A stretch of DNA of 12,808 nucleotides from Candidatus Staskawiczbacteria bacterium RIFOXYD1_FULL_32_13 (GCA_001820485.1 MHPU01000010.1:1-12808), one strand, 5' to 3'; shown: positions 5,621 through 12,560, counted from the stretch's first letter. Notes: a model not told the origin generated them from the sequence alone. Translations and numbers: made by a program.

Positions 5621-6745
5621 CTAACCATTTTTGGAAATGTTCAATAATAATCCAACACCTGCAAGTTCAGTTAATAAATGTGAACCTCCGTAGCTAAAAA
5701 ATGGTAAAGGAATTCCAGCTAAAGGCCAAATACCAATAGCTGAACTAATGTTTATAAATGCTTGCAAAGTTATCCAAAAAGTGATTCCTAAAGCAGTAAA
5801 TTTTGCAAATTTATCAGTTGAATTTTTAGCAATTTTAAAACCAAACCATAAAAATAATAAAAACAATATAATTAAAATTGTAGAGCCAATAATTCCTGTT
5901 TCTTCTCCTAAAACTGCAAATACAGAATCTGTCATTGCTTGAGGTAAAAATCCAAATTTTTGATAAGAAAGGCCAAGTCCTTTGCCAAAAAATCCTCCTG
6001 AACCAATTGCAATCAATGATTGTTTAACTTGAAAACCTATTCCAAGTGGATCAGTTTCCGGGTGCAGAAAAACCAAAAGGCGACCTAATCTATAAGGCTC
6101 AAATTTTATTAAAGCAATTAAGCCGGCAATTCCCCCTAAAACTATAAATACTGTATGCCATACGGGAGTTTTTGAACCAAAATAAATTGCAAGCAAAGTT
6201 AAGCCAATAATTCCTAAAGTACTTAAATCTGGTTGCATTATTAAAATTATCGAAATTATAGATAAAAGAAATAGAAATGGAAGAAGAATATAAGTTATAT
6301 TATAAATTGTGTTTTTTGCATGAGATACTATGTCTTTTTTTGTTTTATCTACTTGTCTATTTGAAATCCATGCAGATAAATATAAAATTGAAGTAATTTT
6401 TAAAAGTTCTGAAGGTTGCAAAACAAATCCTCCAACAATAATCCATCTTTTAGCTCCCCAAAATTCAGAACCAAAAAATGGAATAAAAACTAAAATTAAC
6501 AAAAATAAATTTATAAGTAATAAATATGGTGCAAATTTTTTTATGATATGAATAGGAATAAAAAAAACAATAATTCCCAAAATTAAAGCTGGAATCAAGC
6601 TTCTTAATTGATGCAAAACAAAATAATTAGTTGTTGCAAAGGTTCGTAAAGATTCTGGTGCTGAAAGTGTAGACAAAAAAAGAAACCCAAAAAAGATTAG
6701 GATAATACTTAAAAATAGTAATGGATAACTTATATGTTTTTTCAT
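5621..6745 (-). CDS. ftsW: Peptidoglycan glycosyltransferase FtsW (SEDS family)
   Basis: 374 aa, polytopic (about 10 hydrophobic segments). SEDS proteins polymerise lipid II into glycan strands with a class B PBP; FtsW serves division and RodA serves elongation. Seen: GAKRWIIVGGFVLQPSELLK at 97-116, QPDLST at 171-176, GSGGFFGKGLGLS at about 248-260, TDSVFAVLGEETG at 272-284 and GIPLPFFSYGG at 344-354. Asp273 in the TDSVFA motif corresponds to the catalytic Asp of RodA. FtsW is preferred over RodA because of the neighbours murD and murG, as in dcw clusters; the sequence alone does not decide it. No SD sequence. Nearly the whole 112-nt gap to the upstream murL-murD gene is the palindromic element at 6753-6847, which ends 7 nt from the start codon. 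Confidence 0.9.
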   Translation of the reverse strand: MKKHISYPLLFLSIILIFFGFLFLSTLSAPESLRTFATTNYFVLHQLRSLIPALILGIIVFFIPIHIIKKFAPYLLLINLFLLILVFIPFFGSEFWGAKRWIIVGGFVLQPSELLKITSILYLSAWISNRQVDKTKKDIVSHAKNTIYNITYILLPFLFLLSIISIILIMQPDLSTLGIIGLTLLAIYFGSKTPVWHTVFIVLGGIAGLIALIKFEPYRLGRLLVFLHPETDPLGIGFQVKQSLIAIGSGGFFGKGLGLSYQKFGFLPQAMTDSVFAVLGEETGIIGSTILIILFLLFLWFGFKIAKNSTDKFAKFTALGITFWITLQAFINISSAIGIWPLAGIPLPFFSYGGSHLLTELAGVGLLLNISKNG

Positions 6746-6752
6746 CCATTCT

Positions 6753-6847
6753 CGTCATTGCGAGGAGCCCGCAGGCGACGTGGCAATCTAGAATTCGTAA
6801 ATTAAACTCGAGATTGCTTCGGCTATTGCGATAGCCTCGCAATGACG
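6753..6847. repeat. 95-bp palindromic element, 'CGTCATTGCGAGG' type
   Basis: Perfect 13-bp terminal inverted repeats, CGTCATTGCGAGG and CCTCGCAATGACG. Inner arms GGCAATCTAGA and GAGATTGCTTCGG are also roughly complementary. This is a sequence type seen as dispersed repeats in many bacteria. It makes up most of the murD-ftsW spacer. It differs from the 74-bp family but ends in a similar 'TCATT'/'AATGA'. Confidence 0.85.
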
Positions 6848-6857
6848 GAAATAATAA

Positions 6858-9434
6858 TTATTTTATAGATTGTTGTCTTACAAACTTTTTAAATTGATTG
6901 CCTTTTTCTTCAAAATTTTTCCACAAACTGTAGCTTGGTGAGGCACAAGAAAGTAGACATACACTCCCCTTTGCTGTGTGTTTGTAAGCAAATTTTACAG
7001 CTTCTGATATTTGCTTTGTATTTAAAATATTTAGACCTTTTGTTGATTTTAAGATACGTTTGCCGGAGTTTGGAAACAAAACAATATTTTTGATTTTATA
7101 TTTTTTCATTATTTTTTCTAATTGAGTAAAATTGTATCCTCGGTCTTGGCCTCCAAGAAAAATTGTGCCAATATTTGGAACTGATTTTATGGCCATTATT
7201 GTTGATTCTGGAGTTGTAGAAATTGCATCATCATAAAACTTAATTCCCTTAAATTCACCAATAAATTCAAGGCGATGCTCTAATCCTTTAAAATTTAAAA
7301 CTACTTTAGTAATAATTTCATCAGAAATATTTAAAATTTTTGCAACTTCTACTGCAGAGGCTATATTACTTTTATTGTGTTCTCCCAGTAGATTTGATTT
7401 TAAATTAGATTTAGTAAATGGAATTGCTTTTCCTTTGTAATTTTTTAACCAACTATTTAGGATTTTATTTTTAGCATTATATATAAAATAATCATTTTGA
7501 GTTTGAAAATTTATAATATTTTTCTTTGCACTATAATAATTTTTTAAATTGCCATGGTAATTTAAGTGTTCAGGAAATAAATTGGTTATAACTGCAATAT
7601 GTGGTGAAAATTTAATGTCATCTAGTTGATAACTAGACAATTCAAGCACAAAAATCTTACTTTTTACATTTTTGTTTTCTAATAAATATTCTAGCATTGG
7701 TTTACCAATATTTCCTAAAAATTCAACATCTTTGCCTGCAGATTTTAAAATCTCATAGATTAAAGTTGAGGTAGTGCTTTTGCCTTTACTTCCAGTAATT
7801 CCGATTATAGTATTATTTTCAATTACATTGGCTAAAAATATATTTGTAGCTGTTGTATAAGAAATTTCCGTAAGTTCTTTTTTAATCCCTGGAGTTTTTA
7901 TGGCAATATCCCAGCCTTTTTGTTTTTTAAGATAATTTTTTCTATCTATTTTTTCATCAGCAATACCAATTTTCAATTTTGGGTAAAATTTATGTAAATA
8001 TTTTTTAGTCACAATCCCCTCTTTTCCATATCCCAAAATCAAAGCACTTTTCATTCCTAAAAATTTAAATTTTTCTGGAATCAAATTCTGTGATTGTGTT
8101 TTCCCGCCCGAGGCGGATTCGCCTTGGGTGGAAAAAACTTCGGTATAAATTTTGCTTTTTTTTGATAATTGTCGCACAATAAAATCTGTCTTATAATTTT
8201 TCTCTGCTATTTTTAATGCAGTTTGAGCTTCTTGAAATGTACCTACGCAGTCAAACGGTTTTATCTTGCCAAATCTAAAAACATCTTTAAATAAAGGTAA
8301 CAAATTTTTGTCTTGATATAAATTTTTATTGAAAATTTTAATTAGATCTTTCTTTTCTATAAATGGTGACAAAATTGTAAATGTGAAAACGCATTTTGCA
8401 CACCTTCCGCACCATAAGTTTTTATTTTTATTTTTAATTTTAAAGTTACTGTTGCAACTGGAAAAAACTTGAAAATATTTTGGGTATTTGTTAAACATTT
8501 CTGCAATTCTTATTTCATAAAACGGTCTTAAAATTGAAAAATATAAAAGGCTTTCGCTTATATTTTCTTTTATATAATCTGAAAACATTTTCTCAAATTC
8601 AAAAGTTTTTGACCATTGATGATTAATTTCAAGGCCTTTGTATTTTGTATTACCAAAATTACTGCTATATTCATTACTTACCACAAAACCATCATATTTA
8701 TATAAAATGCAAGTAAGCATTCCTAAAAATGCATAAATTGCAGAAATTGGAATGTGGCCGTTATATTGATGTTTCTCAAAAACTTTAGAATCTAAAATTC
8801 TTTTTATTCTTAAGTTTGGAAGTTCTGTTAATTTTATTACATTATTTACTAGCTCTGATTCTTTATTGGTTTCTATATAAAAAGCAGTAATATTTTCGCC
8901 AGACTTTTTTAAAAGTTCTGCTCCCACAATAGAGTCCTTTCCCCCACTCACTCCAATCAGATAGCCATTCTTGTCATTCTCGCGAAAGCGGGAATCTAGA
9001 GTTTGTATATTTGATTCTGGATTCCCAATCAAGTTGGGAATGACATTGGTGTATGCAAACTTGGATGAAATTTTTAAGTTTAAATTGTTTCTGTAAAAAA
9101 ATTCCCCAAGTCCATTTTTATAAATTGCCTTCCAAAATGCCGATTCATTTTTATTTAATTGATATGGTAATTTGATATTTGTCGCACAATAAAACTTATA
9201 ATAACTAATTCCTAAAATTATATGCAAGCTTTGCAAAATTTTCTCAAGCTGATTTTTAGGAATATCTTTTAAATCAAGAAGACCTAAAGCGCTTGGAAGA
9301 ACTATTGTTTCAGTCCATAAAATTGGCTCTTTATTTTCAAATTCTGTCTTGTAATTAAAAATCACTCGCCCATTTTCTGGCTTAAATTCGTAAGAAGTAA
9401 ACTCAAAATTAATTGCTTTAAATTTTTTTTCCAT
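6858..9434 (-). CDS. murL-murD: MurL-MurD fusion: UDP-MurNAc-L-Ala-L-Glu epimerase plus UDP-MurNAc-L-Ala--Glu ligase
   Basis: 858 aa, two enzymes in one chain. Residues 1 to about 430 match MurL: N-terminal FEFTSYEFKPENGRVIF and WTETIVLP, the PP-loop GVSGGKDSIV at 161-170, and WCGRCAKCVFTF at 341-352. From about 461 (MKSALILGYGKEG) a complete Mur ligase follows: ATP loop GITGSKGKST (545-554), LELSSYQLD (598-605), EHLNYHGN, GLEHRLEF, and GGQDRGYNF (761-769). The motif that is NDSKATN in E. coli MurD is DDAISTTPES here (735-744), as expected for a MurD2 that adds L-Glu. In Xanthomonas, MurD2 makes UDP-MurNAc-L-Ala-L-Glu and MurL epimerises it to D-Glu, replacing MurI plus MurD; I infer the same here. 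Residues 130-155 and 435-444 are translated palindromic repeats. It starts 2 nt after rmuC, without an SD sequence. Confidence 0.88.
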   Translation of the reverse strand: MEKKFKAINFEFTSYEFKPENGRVIFNYKTEFENKEPILWTETIVLPSALGLLDLKDIPKNQLEKILQSLHIILGISYYKFYCATNIKLPYQLNKNESAFWKAIYKNGLGEFFYRNNLNLKISSKFAYTNVIPNLIGNPESNIQTLDSRFRENDKNGYLIGVSGGKDSIVGAELLKKSGENITAFYIETNKESELVNNVIKLTELPNLRIKRILDSKVFEKHQYNGHIPISAIYAFLGMLTCILYKYDGFVVSNEYSSNFGNTKYKGLEINHQWSKTFEFEKMFSDYIKENISESLLYFSILRPFYEIRIAEMFNKYPKYFQVFSSCNSNFKIKNKNKNLWCGRCAKCVFTFTILSPFIEKKDLIKIFNKNLYQDKNLLPLFKDVFRFGKIKPFDCVGTFQEAQTALKIAEKNYKTDFIVRQLSKKSKIYTEVFSTQGESASGGKTQSQNLIPEKFKFLGMKSALILGYGKEGIVTKKYLHKFYPKLKIGIADEKIDRKNYLKKQKGWDIAIKTPGIKKELTEISYTTATNIFLANVIENNTIIGITGSKGKSTTSTLIYEILKSAGKDVEFLGNIGKPMLEYLLENKNVKSKIFVLELSSYQLDDIKFSPHIAVITNLFPEHLNYHGNLKNYYSAKKNIINFQTQNDYFIYNAKNKILNSWLKNYKGKAIPFTKSNLKSNLLGEHNKSNIASAVEVAKILNISDEIITKVVLNFKGLEHRLEFIGEFKGIKFYDDAISTTPESTIMAIKSVPNIGTIFLGGQDRGYNFTQLEKIMKKYKIKNIVLFPNSGKRILKSTKGLNILNTKQISEAVKFAYKHTAKGSVCLLSCASPSYSLWKNFEEKGNQFKKFVRQQSIK
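8104..8131. repeat. Short GC-rich palindrome in the MurL-MurD linker
   Basis: CCGCCCGAGGCG (8104-8115) and CGCCTTGGGTGG (8120-8131) form a 12-bp stem with two G-U type pairs and a GATT loop, in otherwise AT-rich coding DNA. It is translated in frame as STQGESASGG (residues 435-444), between the epimerase and the ligase. Confidence 0.7.
8170..8183 (+). repeat. 14-mer motif TGTCGCACAATAAA, copy 3 (inside murL-murD)
   Basis: Exact copy. On the coding strand it is read in register (TTT ATT GTG CGA CA, giving FIVRQ, near residue 420), close to the end of the epimerase part. Confidence 0.6.
8972..9045. repeat. 74-bp composite palindromic repeat, copy C, inside the coding region
   Basis: Ends TGTCATTCTC and GGGAATGACA. 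Inner hairpins are CTCGCgaaaGCGGG and CCCAAtcaagtTGGG. It is fully translated as part of MurL (residues 130-155, about VIPNLIGNPESNIQTLDSRF plus REND) just before the PP-loop. 74 is not a multiple of 3, so the insertion must have brought extra bases, such as a target duplication, to keep frame. Confidence 0.85.
9180..9193 (+). repeat. 14-mer motif TGTCGCACAATAAA, copy 4 (inside murL-murD)
   Basis: Exact copy. On the coding strand it starts at the second base of a codon (TT TAT TGT GCG ACA, giving FYCAT, residues 81-85), the third distinct frame among the coding copies. Confidence 0.6.
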
Positions 9435-9436
9435 AT

Positions 9437-10468
9437 TTATTGGATTTTTTCTTTAATTTCCTCAAGCTTTAAAGAAGATTCTCCTCCTGTTATTTTAACT
9501 ACATCTTTATCAATTTTGGCAAATTCTGTATTGGCTTTATTATAGCTTCCAACTGCTGAATCTAAGTGTTGACCTAAACGTCTTGTGTATTCTGAATATG
9601 TAAATAAATGTTTGCCGAGCTTTTCTACTTCCTTGATAATTGTTTGGGCTTGTTCCGAAATTTTTTGATTACGAAGACCTTGCAGAACTGTTTGCAAATA
9701 AGCTAAAAAAGAAGTTGGTGAAACAATTACCACTTTTTTCTTGCCTGCATAATGAATTAAATTATTTGTATCTTCTGTTACAGCACCCACTTTGTTTATA
9801 AGTAAATCATAATACACAGCTTCTGAAGGAATAAACATAAAAGCAAAATCCATAGTATTCTCTTCTGGTCTTACATATTTTGAAGTTTCATCAATTCTTA
9901 CTTTCAAATCATTTATAAAAGCAGTTTCAAATTTTTTCTTAGCTTCTGGCTCATGAGTTTCTAAAATTCTATTGTAATTTTCTAAAGAAAATTTTGAATC
10001 AATTGGGATAATTCTTTTATCTACAAAAACTACAGCATCTACAATATTGCCGTCCTTAAAACTATATTGCATTTGAAAAGACGATGGTGGCAAAACATTT
10101 TTTAAAACAGTTTCCAAATAATATTCTCCTAAAATTCCACGTTGTTTTGGATTTTTTAAAATATCTTGCAAATTTTTAAGTTGATCAGCAAAGCTCACCA
10201 CTTGTCTATTGGTTTCATCTAATTTTGCTAATCTTTCTCTCACATCCCCAATAATTTTAGTAGATTCTGCAAATTGAAATTGTGTTGTTTTGTTGGATTC
10301 AGAAAGTTTGGTGTCTAGCACTTGTGAAATTTGGTTTATTTGTTGTTGAAGCATCAAAAGTTGGCCATTATCTTTTTCGGGTTCTTTTTTAGAATTTTTT
10401 AGTAAAAGGAAAATTACAACTCCAATTGCCAAAATAGTTATAATTAAAAGTATTGTTGAAATATCCAT
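9437..10468 (-). CDS. rmuC: RmuC-family DNA recombination protein
   Basis: 343 aa from the ATG at 10468. It has an N-terminal membrane anchor (ISTILLIITILAIGVVIFLL), then a coiled-coil region (about 35-95: QQQINQISQVLDTKL and on). The RmuC nuclease-like domain follows, with NPKQRGILGEYYLETVL, PIDSKFSLENY and FIPSEAVYYDLL. RmuC in E. coli limits inversions and recombination at short inverted repeats; here it sits in a region full of palindromes. The frame is open for 10 more codons upstream, but that would overlap the preceding gene. MDISTILL directly begins the anchor and leaves a 2-nt gap after the thioredoxin/FTR stop, so it is chosen. A 2-nt gap also separates rmuC from murL-murD, indicating one operon. 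No SD sequence. Confidence 0.9.
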   Translation of the reverse strand: MDISTILLIITILAIGVVIFLLLKNSKKEPEKDNGQLLMLQQQINQISQVLDTKLSESNKTTQFQFAESTKIIGDVRERLAKLDETNRQVVSFADQLKNLQDILKNPKQRGILGEYYLETVLKNVLPPSSFQMQYSFKDGNIVDAVVFVDKRIIPIDSKFSLENYNRILETHEPEAKKKFETAFINDLKVRIDETSKYVRPEENTMDFAFMFIPSEAVYYDLLINKVGAVTEDTNNLIHYAGKKKVVIVSPTSFLAYLQTVLQGLRNQKISEQAQTIIKEVEKLGKHLFTYSEYTRRLGQHLDSAVGSYNKANTEFAKIDKDVVKITGGESSLKLEEIKEKIQ

Positions 10469-10470
10469 AA

Positions 10471-11049
10471 TTATTTTACAAATAAATTGCATATACAATG
10501 GCCGTCTTTGGCAATTTCGTCTTTATGATACGCACACGGACAAATTATCTTTGCATCTTTTTCTGCATCTCCAGTCACGCGTCTGCATGGGCAATACTTT
10601 TTGCCGTATTTCTTTTCATTTTCCAAAAGTCCACTTATAACTCTATCTGTAGTTTTTTTATCAGGATTTAAATGAAAACCTTGAGTAATTGCATAATTAT
10701 AATAGCGTTCAGAAATTTCTTCTACACTTTCTTGGCCAGTTAAAATTTGATTTATCATTTGTTTTATAGATTGTTCTGTAGCCATTCCTACAAATCCAGT
10801 GACAGGACTTCCGTTTTTAAATACAATTACTGTGGGAATTCTATCTACATTAAATTTGCCAGCTGTTTGTGGTGCATCATCTAGATTTACTTTCATTAAA
10901 ATAACTTTGTCTTTTAATTCAATAGCAACTTTTTCCAAAATAGGAGCTAGCATTTTGCAAGGCTCGCACCAAGTGGCAAAAAAATCTACAATCACAAGCT
11001 TATCTTGATTTTTAACTTCTGTTTCAAAATTTTGATCTGTTAAATTCAT
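10471..11049 (-). CDS. Thioredoxin fused to ferredoxin-thioredoxin reductase catalytic (beta) domain
   Basis: 192 aa. Residues 1-105 are a thioredoxin: VDFFATWCEPCKMLAPIL with active site Cys28-Glu-Pro-Cys31 (the common form is CGPC), cis-Pro72 in DRIPTVIVF, and FVG near the end. Residues about 115-192 carry all six cysteines of the FTR beta subunit: CPCRR (153, 155), CPC (170, 172) and DGHCICNLF (185, 187). In that family these hold a [4Fe-4S] cluster next to a redox-active disulfide and pass electrons from ferredoxin to thioredoxin. The fusion therefore looks like a self-contained ferredoxin-driven thioredoxin; this is inference from domain content. No FTR alpha gene is in the window. It is first in the operon with rmuC (2-nt gap). 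It has a weak promoter just upstream and no SD sequence on its strand. Confidence 0.9.
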   Translation of the reverse strand: MNLTDQNFETEVKNQDKLVIVDFFATWCEPCKMLAPILEKVAIELKDKVILMKVNLDDAPQTAGKFNVDRIPTVIVFKNGSPVTGFVGMATEQSIKQMINQILTGQESVEEISERYYNYAITQGFHLNPDKKTTDRVISGLLENEKKYGKKYCPCRRVTGDAEKDAKIICPCAYHKDEIAKDGHCICNLFVK

Positions 11050-11059
11050 AAAGGAGTTT

Positions 11060-11088
11060 ATATTAATAATTTATATTAACTATATCAA
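11060..11088 (-). promoter_or_regulatory. Possible promoter of the thioredoxin-rmuC-murL operon
   Basis: On the minus strand TTGATA (11088-11083), 17 nt, TAATAT (11065-11060). The -10 box is 10 nt from the ATG at 11049, so the leader would be very short. DNA here is AT-rich enough to give such matches by chance. Confidence 0.35.
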
Positions 11089-11121
11089 AAATGCCTCTCC
11101 GACGCAATGCGACGGAGAGGC
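11087..11121 (-). terminator. Rho-independent terminator of the 330-aa gene
   Basis: On the minus strand GCCTCTCCG (11121-11113) pairs with CGGAGAGGC (11101-11093), followed by ATTTTTG. It starts 5 nt after the stop codon at 11127. Confidence 0.82.
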
Positions 11122-11126
11122 TGAAA

Positions 11127-12119
11127 TTATTTGCCCAACAATTGACTTTCTTGCTCGTCGAGTTGGCGGCGCTGTTCTTCCAACTGTTTGAGCTTAACCT
11201 GGCGCTCTTTTTCGCGCTCTGCTCTCACAACTTCTCTCCTAGTCGTAGCGAACAAGCGTCGCTGAATCTGGAGAGACTTGTAGAGCAACAAGACTTCGGC
11301 TTCTCGTGAGCCACCGTAAAGCGCTTCTTGCAACGTTTTTGGCACATGATACTCTTCTCCCCACGAACCATCGATTCTCGGCAAATACAGTTTGTACCGA
11401 AAAGTCAATGATTTCAACGCTTGGCGCGTAGCTCTATCGAGCTTCTTTTGTCTCAACAGCCAATGCAGGCTATTCGTGGCAGATAGGATATCGACTAGTT
11501 TTGGACGGGCTGAAATCAAACGCTCAACGACCTCGTCTTGATATAAACCCCGGAAATCATACCGACCATACTCCCATCCAAGTTCAGCAAAAATGGTGAG
11601 AAATTTTCCAATGGTCCGGGTTTGTGGCTTCTCGCTATCGGCATGGAAATTACGCAATGTACATCGACAGAGTCGATCATTATTGGTACGAAGAAACCAC
11701 AAGGTCTTCTCAAAGACTTCTTGATCTCCGAGCATCCACCACCACATAGGGTCGCGATCCTTTTCTTGGCCAAAAAAGCGAGCACACAAAACGTCAAAGG
11801 CCTTTTCGGCGACCTTGCACCGATTTTTTGCCCTCTCTTCACCAAAGGATTCGTCGAAAATTCGAAAATTACTTGAGCTTCTCCATCCATCGGCAAGTTC
11901 CATTAAGAACAGTACCGATTCCTTTCCTACGTATTTGTTTGTAAGAACTGTTTGAAGTGTGCCCAGCCTGTGGCTCATCGTATTCTTGTCGCCCCAGTGA
12001 GCAATAGCTTCTTCACAACTCTCGTTAAATAAAGCGAGTTCCAACAACGGGTGCTTTTTCCCCACGGCTTGTTGCGTTTCCTCAGCTACGACACTGCTTC
12101 TAACGACTTCTTCTGACAT
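11127..12119 (-). CDS. Hypothetical 330-aa protein with C-terminal coiled coil, cassette-like foreign gene
   Basis: 330 aa from the ATG at 12119. That start is chosen because SD GAAAGG (12133-12128) is 8 nt upstream; a TTG at 12125 is too close to it. No signal peptide or membrane segment. The middle is rich in Trp and aromatics (DPMWWWMLGDQEVFEKTLWF). The last 50 residues are strongly charged and helical (RREVVRAEREKERQVKLKQL then EEQRRQLDEQESQL), a likely coiled coil. I recognise no family or catalytic motif. G+C is clearly above the neighbouring operon (27 of 60 bases at 11401-11460, with many CG-containing codons). It has its own terminator and a possible promoter. It lies directly upstream of the thioredoxin operon on the same strand but is separated by the terminator. 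Same style as the genes at 988 and 5247. Confidence 0.75.
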   Translation of the reverse strand: MSEEVVRSSVVAEETQQAVGKKHPLLELALFNESCEEAIAHWGDKNTMSHRLGTLQTVLTNKYVGKESVLFLMELADGWRSSSNFRIFDESFGEERAKNRCKVAEKAFDVLCARFFGQEKDRDPMWWWMLGDQEVFEKTLWFLRTNNDRLCRCTLRNFHADSEKPQTRTIGKFLTIFAELGWEYGRYDFRGLYQDEVVERLISARPKLVDILSATNSLHWLLRQKKLDRATRQALKSLTFRYKLYLPRIDGSWGEEYHVPKTLQEALYGGSREAEVLLLYKSLQIQRRLFATTRREVVRAEREKERQVKLKQLEEQRRQLDEQESQLLGK

Positions 12120-12181
12120 GATCAAAACCTTTCACAAAAAGACAACTATGCCCAGTTACTTAGGGCGTAAAACGAACTAGT

Positions 12182-12212
12182 TTTATACTATTACAATAAA
12201 ATTTTTTGTCAA
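12182..12212 (-). promoter_or_regulatory. Possible promoter of the 330-aa gene
   Basis: On the minus strand TTGACA (12212-12207) and TATAAA (12187-12182) with a 19-nt spacer, longer than ideal; AGTATA at 17 nt is the alternative -10. The leader of about 60 nt contains a weak hairpin GCCC/GGGC (12154-12170 region) and an AACTAGTT palindrome. Confidence 0.45.
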
Positions 12213-12233
12213 CAAAAAACGACAAACTCAATT

Positions 12234-12247
12234 TGTCGCATAATAAT
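12234..12247 (+). repeat. Degenerate 14-mer motif, copy 5
   Basis: TGTCGCATAATAAT, two mismatches to the exact form, preceded by TT as in two of the exact copies. It lies about 22 nt upstream of the -35 box of the 330-aa gene. Confidence 0.45.
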
Positions 12248-12256
12248 TTGTGCATG

Positions 12257-12295
12257 CACCGCGAAGCTCCGAATAAAATGAGGAGCGAAGTGGTG
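12257..12295. repeat. Interrupted GC-rich hairpin
   Basis: CACC (12257-12260) with GGTG (12292-12295), and GCTCC (12266-12270) with GGAGC (12282-12286), separated by 5-nt internal loops (GCGAA and GAAGT). It resembles the stem parts of dispersed palindromic elements. No T-run follows. Confidence 0.45.
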
Positions 12296-12560
12296 GACTA
12301 TTGGGTTGGCTTTCTGAACTACCAAGTCAAGTAAATCAAATTAGATTTAGCATTAACGAGCTGTCCAAATTGCTTCCCTCAAAATCATTATTAACTTAAT
12401 CCCCTATTTTCTATTTTACCAGTTTATAGTTAATTTTACCAAGCAAGGCTACTTTCCTAATGCTATACTCCTTTATATTTTGATTATGTAAGATTATATA
12501 AGATTATGCAAGGATCCTGAATTGGATGGGCAATTACGCACTCAAAAACCGCCTCAACTC
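12296..12560. other. Non-coding AT-rich stretch with phased short repeats
   Basis: No convincing gene on either strand. ATTTTACCA occurs at 12413-12421 and 12433-12441, 20 bp apart. A 10-bp unit GATTATRYAA is repeated three times in tandem at 12482-12511 and is followed by GGATCC. Apart from these, 12296-12410 shows nothing I can name. The stretch leads to the promoter at 12561. Confidence 0.5.
12482..12511 (+). repeat. Three tandem 10-bp repeats (GATTATRYAA)
   Basis: GATTATGTAA, GATTATATAA and GATTATGCAA lie end to end, so each unit presents the same helix face. They end 49 bp before the -35 box of the promoter at 12561, a position suited to an activator or iteron-like binding site. Confidence 0.55.

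Noticed and set aside
6627..6842. 71-aa minus-strand frame across the 95-bp palindrome
   Set aside because: Repeat-derived shadow overlapping the ftsW 5' end in another frame.
11516..11896. 126-aa minus-strand frame within the 330-aa gene
   Set aside because: Out-of-frame shadow; the 330-aa frame has SD, terminator and coherent composition.
12257..12295. CRISPR-like or IS terminal repeat
   Set aside because: Single copy, no array, no transposase in the window.
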